From Polynucleobacter bastaniensis (GTDB lineage: Bacteria > Pseudomonadota > Gammaproteobacteria > Burkholderiales > Burkholderiaceae): a DNA stretch of 64,000 bases. Below are positions 58,919 to 64,000 of the stretch, in pieces. The translations under genes and the position numbers were made by a program. Numbering within the stretch: position 1 is the first letter of the stretch; each line of letters opens with the position of its first letter. The DNA is taken from contig NZ_JACVOU010000003.1 in the NCBI RefSeq assembly GCF_018882205.1, positions 124,001-188,000 on the forward strand, written 5' to 3'. Below the pieces are notes generated by a model that saw nothing but the letters and a program-made list of their open reading frames with translations, did no database searches and was not told the origin of the DNA.

Positions 58919-59599
58919 ATGAACAAACAGTCTAATTCCATTGTTGCCGATCGGGTAAGCAAGCAGGTAAATACGGCTGATGGCAACTTGAGTATTTTGC
59001 ACGACCTGAGCTTTCAAATAGAGCAAGGCGAAAGCGTAGCCATTGTTGGGGCCTCGGGCTCTGGAAAAAGTACTTTATTAAGCCTGCTGGCTGGACTAGA
59101 CCTGCCAAGCGCGGGGCAAATTGACCTTATGGGGCAAAACTTGAACTTGCTTGATGAGGATGGCAGGGCACGTTTACGTGGTCAGTTGGTTGGCTTTGTC
59201 TTTCAATCCTTTCAGCTCTTACCCCACTTGACTGCCCTTGAGAATGTGATGCTCCCGCTGGAGATTGCCGGGAACCCTCAAGTTCAAGCTCGCCAGTTTG
59301 CCCGGGAGTGGTTAGAAAAGGTCGGTCTAACTCCTAGATCTAATCACTTCCCTAAAACCCTTTCTGGTGGAGAGCAGCAGCGTGTGGCGCTGGCACGAGC
59401 TTTTATTAATAAGCCGGCTATCCTATTTGCTGATGAGCCCACCGGAAGCCTAGATGAGGCCAGTGGAAATAGGGTGATTGAGCTTCTTTTTGAACTAAAT
59501 CGGGAGAATTCCTCAACGCTTGTTTTGGTCACTCATGATCCAGCCTTGGCTGCTCGGTGTGGACGTCAATTGAACCTGCATGGCGGACGATTAGCTTAA
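58919..59599 (+). CDS. ABC transporter ATPase, LolD/YbbA type
   Basis: A 226-residue ATPase with Walker A GASGSGKST near residue 40, signature LSGGEQQRVALARA, Walker B ILFADEPTGSLDE and the H-loop VLVTHDPA. These features fit the LolD/MacB/YbbA group. In E. coli the tesA-adjacent gene is ybbA, followed by the permease ybbP. Here purL follows and no permease is near, so the partner is unknown. Confidence 0.88.
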   Translation: MNKQSNSIVADRVSKQVNTADGNLSILHDLSFQIEQGESVAIVGASGSGKSTLLSLLAGLDLPSAGQIDLMGQNLNLLDEDGRARLRGQLVGFVFQSFQLLPHLTALENVMLPLEIAGNPQVQARQFAREWLEKVGLTPRSNHFPKTLSGGEQQRVALARAFINKPAILFADEPTGSLDEASGNRVIELLFELNRENSSTLVLVTHDPALAARCGRQLNLHGGRLA

Positions 59600-59620
59600 T
59601 CAAAACCTTATAATCTTGGC

Positions 59621-62600
59621 ATGTCATCATTCTGTTGCTTGCCCGGGGCAAATGCCCTTTCTGCCTTCCGCCAACAGCGACTTTTAGCCTCGCTCACAGC
59701 CCAAGGAATTCAACTTGAGTCCATAGAGGCTCAATACCTTCATTTCATTTGGTCTGAGTCTGAGCTCAATGCCAAAGACAGAGAGGTGCTCGAAAGTCTA
59801 CTGACTTACAGCCAACCTTTCGTATCAAAAATGGAGAGTAGTGGCTCTATATTCACTAAGTCTGCTGACAAACAATCTACGATTTCGATTCCCCGCTTCG
59901 GTACCGTTTCTCCATGGGCTAGTAAAGCTACGGATATCGCTCGTCAGTGTGGCCTTCACATTTTACGCATTGAACGTGGTGTTCAATATGCGTGGCAAAG
60001 TAAAAAATCGCTCAATGCGCAACAAGATCAGCTCGTACTAGCTGCTCTTCATGATCGGATGACGGAAGCTGTTATTGGCGATATCAATGAAGCAAGCGCT
60101 TTGTACCAATCTCTTCCCGATAAACCTTTTGTTCGTATCCCCGTGCTTGCTGAGGGTAGAGCGGCACTAGATAAAGCTAATCAAGATCTAGGCCTTGCTC
60201 TGTCTGAAGATGAAGTGCTTTATCTAGTTGAAAACTTTATACGCTTAGAACGTAATCCAAGTGATGTTGAATTGATTATGTTTGCCCAGGCGAACAGCGA
60301 GCATTGCCGTCATAAGATATTTAATTCCAGTTGGACGATTGATGGAGATGGTCAGGAAAAATCCCTCTTTGCGATGATTCGCAATACGCATCAACTTCAG
60401 CCTGAAGGTACTATCGTTGCCTACTCGGATAACTCAGCGGTAATGGTGGGAGCTGAATCAGAAACATGGTCAGCCAAAGGTCAGGATCGTCGTTACGAAA
60501 AAGACATGCGCCTTGTGCACACCTTGATGAAGGTGGAGACGCATAACCACCCTACAGCAATTGCACCTTACCAAGGCGCTTCTACTGGTGCTGGTGGTGA
60601 GATTCGAGATGAGGGTGCAACAGGTGTAGGTGGACGCCCTAAAGCAGGTCTGACTGGTTTTACTGTATCCAACCTCAATATTCCGGGCACCGATTTACCA
60701 TGGGAAGCTGAGAAATACGGCAAGCCTGAGCGTATCGCTACACCACTCCAAATTATGATTGATGGTCCATTGGGTGGCGCTGCATTTAATAATGAATTCG
60801 GACGTCCTATTTTGGGTGGTTATTTCCGTGTATTCGAGCAAACCTTGGAGGGTGTTCGTCGCGGTTATCACAAGCCCATCATGATTGCGGGTGGCATTGG
60901 TAGCATCGATTCTATTCATACAGTAAAGAAACAAATTAAAGCAGGGCACTTGTTTATCCAATTAGGTGGTCCTGGCATGCGTATTGGTATGGGTGGCGCA
61001 ACAGGTAGTTCTGTTGCAACTGGTACCAATACTGCAGATTTGGATTTTGATTCAGTCCAGCGCGGTAATCCAGAAATGGAACGTCGCGCGCAAGAGGTGA
61101 TTAACTCTTGCATTGCCATGGGCACAAAGAACCCAATTGTTTCGATTCATGACGTTGGCGCTGGCGGTGTATCTAATGCATTCCCTGAACTTGCAGATGG
61201 AGCTGGATTGGGTGCGCAATTTCAATTGCGTAAGGTGCCACTAGAAGAAAGCGGTATGAGCCCTGCAGAAATTTGGTGCAATGAATCTCAAGAGCGTTAT
61301 GTTCTGGCTATTGAAGCTAAAGATCTTGAGCTTTTCAAGTCTTTATGTGATCGGGAGCGCTGCCCATTTGCTGTAGTCGGTGAAGCAACCATAGAGCGTC
61401 AACTTCAATTAAGCGATAGTAAAGCAGTTGCTGGCAGTGATGCTGCCATGCCAATTGATATGCCAATGGAGGTGTTACTTGGGAAGCCTCCACGTATGCA
61501 TCGAGATGTAAAGCGTGTTACTCAAAAATTTGAAGAATTAAATGTTACTGATGCTGATCTTGCGCAATGCATTGCTTGGGTTTTACAACAGCCTACGGTT
61601 GCCAGTAAGTCATTCTTAATTACCATCGGTGACCGTACCGTCGGTGGCCTTAACGCGCGCGACCCCTTTGTAGGTCCTTGGCAAGTGCCTGTGGCTGATT
61701 GTGCTGTTACCTTAATGGATTACAAGGGCTATCACGGTGAAGTAATGTCGATGGGTGAGCGCACTCCATTAGCCGTGATCGATGCACCAGCTGCCGCCAA
61801 AATGGCTGTAGGTGAAGCCATTACTAATTTATTGGCTGCAGATATACATCGTTTAGAGGATGTGAAGCTCTCTGCTAACTGGATGGCCGCTTGTGGCTCA
61901 CCTGGTGAGGACGCAAAGCTATATGACTCAGTTAAAGCGATTGGTATGGATTTATGTCCGGCGCTAGGAATTTCTATCCCGGTTGGCAAAGACTCCTTAT
62001 CCATGGCAACAGCTTGGCAAGAGGGTGATCAAGCTAAAAAAGTGGTTTCCCCAGTTTCACTCATCATCTCTGCTTTTGCGGCAGTTCAAGACGTTCGCAA
62101 AACAATAACGCCTTTGCTCAAACTCCAAGATGAGTCTGGCGAAGCCTTAGATACTGAATTAATTCTGATTGATTTGGGACGCGGTAAAAATCGTATGGCT
62201 GGAAGTATTCTGGCCCAAGTACTCAATCAATCTGGTAAATCAGCCCCTAACATAGACCATCCAGAAGATCTCAAGGCTTTGGCCGCAGCAATCATTGAGT
62301 TGCGTAAAGATAATCAATTGCTGGCATATCACGATCGTTCTGATGGTGGTTTATTAGCCTGTATCGCAGAAATGGCTTTTGCATCACATACTGGCATTTC
62401 CATCAATGTCGACATGATTGCTGTAGATGTTGGGCAAGAGGCTGATTGGGGTGATGCTAAGAATTGGGCAGAGCAAGTTTCTGGACTACGTCATGAACAG
62501 ACCATACGCGCCCTATTTAACGAAGAGCTTGGCGCGGTGATTCAGATTCGTAAAGTAGATCGTGATGCCGTATTTGCCGTTCTACGAAAGTTAAATCTCG

Positions 62601-63655
62601 GCGCTTACAGTCATGTGATTGCAAAGCCAAACACTAATGGCCGCATTGAAATTTGGCGTGATGCTAAGAATATTTTTGCAGAACCACGTGAAGTACTTCA
62701 AAAGATGTGGTCTAACACCAGCTATCAGATTGCGCGCTTACGTGATAACCCAGACTGTGCTGATAGTGAGTTTTCACTAATTGATAATATTACTGATACA
62801 GGAATGTCTCCCAAGTTAACGTTTGATATTACGGATGATGTGACGGCGCCATTCATTAATCAAAATGCGCGACCTAAAGTCGCTATTTTGCGAGAGCAGG
62901 GCGTTAACTCCCATGTGGAGATGGCATACGCTATGAGCTGGGCTGGTTTTGATAGCTATGACGTGCACATGTCAGATTTACTCTCTGGTAAATCCAAGTT
63001 AGATAATTTCCGTGGTCTGATTGCCTGCGGTGGATTTAGCTACGGAGATGTATTGGGTGCAGGTGAAGGTTGGGCTAAGACTATTTTATTTAACACTCAA
63101 TTACGTGATCAGTTCACTGCATTTTTTGGCCGCCAGGATAGCTTTGCGCTAGGCGTTTGTAACGGTTGCCAAATGATGAGCAATCTGGCTGGAATTATTC
63201 CAGGTGCACAAGCTTGGCCTAAATTCACACGCAACCAGTCTGAGCAATATGAAGCTCGCTTGGTCATGGCTGAGGTAATAGCTTCACCTTCAATCTTTAC
63301 GCAAGGCATGACAGGTAGTCAGTTGCCGATTGCTATTGCGCATGGCGAAGGTTTTGCAAATTTTAGCCAGCAGGGTAACTTAGAGGTTTTGCAGAAACAA
63401 GGATTGGCTGCACTACGATTTGTAGATCACCAAGGCAGCCCAACCGAAATCTATCCAATGAACCCGAATGGTTCGCCTGGAGGCCTGACAGGAGTTACTA
63501 CTCCGGATGGACGATTTACCGTGATGATGCCGCATCCAGAGCGAGTGTTCAGGTCCGTACAAATGAGTTGGGCACCAAAGAAATGGCTGGATAATCCCGA
63601 TGGAGCGAGTCCTTGGATGCGCCTGTTCCGTAATGCCAGAGTCTGGACCAAATAA
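59621..63655 (+). CDS. purL: Phosphoribosylformylglycinamidine synthase (large type)
   Basis: PurL converts FGAR to FGAM in purine synthesis with glutamine and ATP. The single 1344-residue chain holds an N-terminal linker, two AIRS-like halves ([27 protein letters not shown] near 307, and a second half from about 640) and a C-terminal class I glutaminase. The glutaminase nucleophile is Cys1180 (GVCNGCQ), and the His is in [10 protein letters not shown]. Length is normal. Confidence 0.96.
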   Translation: MSSFCCLPGANALSAFRQQRLLASLTAQGIQLESIEAQYLHFIWSESELNAKDREVLESLLTYSQPFVSKMESSGSIFTKSADKQSTISIPRFGTVSPWASKATDIARQCGLHILRIERGVQYAWQSKKSLNAQQDQLVLAALHDRMTEAVIGDINEASALYQSLPDKPFVRIPVLAEGRAALDKANQDLGLALSEDEVLYLVENFIRLERNPSDVELIMFAQANSEHCRHKIFNSSWTIDGDGQEKSLFAMIRNTHQLQPEGTIVAYSDNSAVMVGAESETWSAKGQDRRYEKDMRLVHTLMKVETHNHPTAIAPYQGASTGAGGEIRDEGATGVGGRPKAGLTGFTVSNLNIPGTDLPWEAEKYGKPERIATPLQIMIDGPLGGAAFNNEFGRPILGGYFRVFEQTLEGVRRGYHKPIMIAGGIGSIDSIHTVKKQIKAGHLFIQLGGPGMRIGMGGATGSSVATGTNTADLDFDSVQRGNPEMERRAQEVINSCIAMGTKNPIVSIHDVGAGGVSNAFPELADGAGLGAQFQLRKVPLEESGMSPAEIWCNESQERYVLAIEAKDLELFKSLCDRERCPFAVVGEATIERQLQLSDSKAVAGSDAAMPIDMPMEVLLGKPPRMHRDVKRVTQKFEELNVTDADLAQCIAWVLQQPTVASKSFLITIGDRTVGGLNARDPFVGPWQVPVADCAVTLMDYKGYHGEVMSMGERTPLAVIDAPAAAKMAVGEAITNLLAADIHRLEDVKLSANWMAACGSPGEDAKLYDSVKAIGMDLCPALGISIPVGKDSLSMATAWQEGDQAKKVVSPVSLIISAFAAVQDVRKTITPLLKLQDESGEALDTELILIDLGRGKNRMAGSILAQVLNQSGKSAPNIDHPEDLKALAAAIIELRKDNQLLAYHDRSDGGLLACIAEMAFASHTGISINVDMIAVDVGQEADWGDAKNWAEQVSGLRHEQTIRALFNEELGAVIQIRKVDRDAVFAVLRKLNLGAYSHVIAKPNTNGRIEIWRDAKNIFAEPREVLQKMWSNTSYQIARLRDNPDCADSEFSLIDNITDTGMSPKLTFDITDDVTAPFINQNARPKVAILREQGVNSHVEMAYAMSWAGFDSYDVHMSDLLSGKSKLDNFRGLIACGGFSYGDVLGAGEGWAKTILFNTQLRDQFTAFFGRQDSFALGVCNGCQMMSNLAGIIPGAQAWPKFTRNQSEQYEARLVMAEVIASPSIFTQGMTGSQLPIAIAHGEGFANFSQQGNLEVLQKQGLAALRFVDHQGSPTEIYPMNPNGSPGGLTGVTTPDGRFTVMMPHPERVFRSVQMSWAPKKWLDNPDGASPWMRLFRNARVWTK

Positions 63656-63659
63656 TTTA

Positions 63660-64000
63660 ATGTCAGATATATCCATGGCTATGGAGCCAGTGACGTTTTC
63701 TGAAAGTGGTGGCATTCGTTATTTGCATTTTGGTAGTGAGCTGATTCAAGGTGCCATGCGCATCCGCGACCCGGATGAGATTTATCTTGAATATAACCAG
63801 CAGATGATGGCCTGGTTATTGTTTCTAGAGACCAAGCCAGGTATGCGTATTGCTCAACTTGGCCTTGGCACCGGCGCCCTGACTAAGTTTGCACATCGCT
63901 ATTGTCCCGCGGTCAAGACCACGGTCGTCGAGCTTAATCCCGCCGTGATTGTTGCTGCTAGAAGTATGTTTTTCACGCCGTCTGATGATCGGCGTCTTGA
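63660..64000 (+). CDS. Spermidine-synthase-like methyltransferase-fold protein (5' part)
   Basis: The frame begins at an ATG five bases after purL and is cut by the window end after 113 codons. YLHFGSELIQGAMRIRDPDEIYLEYNQQMMAWLLF and the glycine motif QLGLGTGALTKFAHR followed by TTVVELNPAVI match the SpeE-like family. Some such proteins do not make polyamines, so a putrescine aminopropyltransferase is only likely. A second in-frame ATG exists at 63675. Confidence 0.85.
   Translation, partial: MSDISMAMEPVTFSESGGIRYLHFGSELIQGAMRIRDPDEIYLEYNQQMMAWLLFLETKPGMRIAQLGLGTGALTKFAHRYCPAVKTTVVELNPAVIVAARSMFFTPSDDRRL

Overview
The window looks like a housekeeping stretch of a betaproteobacterial chromosome. 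The gene content and order (thiCOSGE, parE-parC, a propionyl-CoA operon, phaC-phaB-phaR, tsaB-rimI, bamD/rluD/pgeF, mfd/ispD/ispF, tig-clpP-clpX-lon, tesA/ABC ATPase/purL), the moderate base composition and the very tight packing point to Burkholderiaceae. Polynucleobacter is my best guess, from memory of the family and not from a search. I see no insertion sequence, prophage, CRISPR array or integrase. No stretch longer than about 225 bases lacks a gene.

1-7.5 kb: tRNA-Asn, then thiamine synthesis. thiD converges on a thiC-thiO-thiS-thiG-thiE operon that is led by a TPP riboswitch. A DUF4743-type Nudix hydrolase stands upstream of the riboswitch. Next come a short AT-rich gap with two inverted DnaA-box-like sites and tRNA-Arg(CCU).
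7.5-14 kb: a possible 44-residue membrane peptide, an MFS transporter, an NADP-dependent oxidoreductase, a succinate-semialdehyde dehydrogenase-like enzyme, an orphan Bug-type solute receptor and a CaiB-type CoA-transferase.
14-23.5 kb: topoisomerase IV (parE, parC), then XdhC, a MobA-like nucleotidyltransferase, a RidA protein, a VWA protein and a MoxR ATPase. This set resembles the helpers of molybdenum hydroxylases, but no hydroxylase is present. Two small c-type cytochromes follow a perfect FNR-type box.
23.5-31.7 kb: a GntR/FCD regulator diverges from methylmalonyl-CoA mutase, meaB, propionyl-CoA carboxylase beta and alpha, and a VOC protein. Together these form the route from propionyl-CoA to succinyl-CoA.
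31.7-38.7 kb: tsaB, rimI and a probable DNA polymerase III psi subunit, then lplT, alr, bamD, rluD and pgeF.
38.8-44.5 kb: polyhydroxybutyrate genes phaC, phaB and phaR, then rimO and a thiolase.
44.5-50.4 kb: serB, mfd, ispD, ispF and tRNA-Leu(UAG).
50.4-58.2 kb: a proteostasis block of tig, clpP, clpX and lon, then tRNA-Val(UAC) and a PpiD homologue without a recognisable parvulin domain.
58.2-64 kb: tesA, a LolD-like ATPase, purL and the start of a spermidine-synthase-like gene cut by the window edge.

The most interesting points are the psi-like gene after rimI, the PpiD protein that seems to have lost its isomerase domain, the lysine-rich insertion in ClpX, the phased T-tracts before lon, the FNR box before the cytochromes, and the thiC leader hairpin. 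I found no clear new defence or mobile system.
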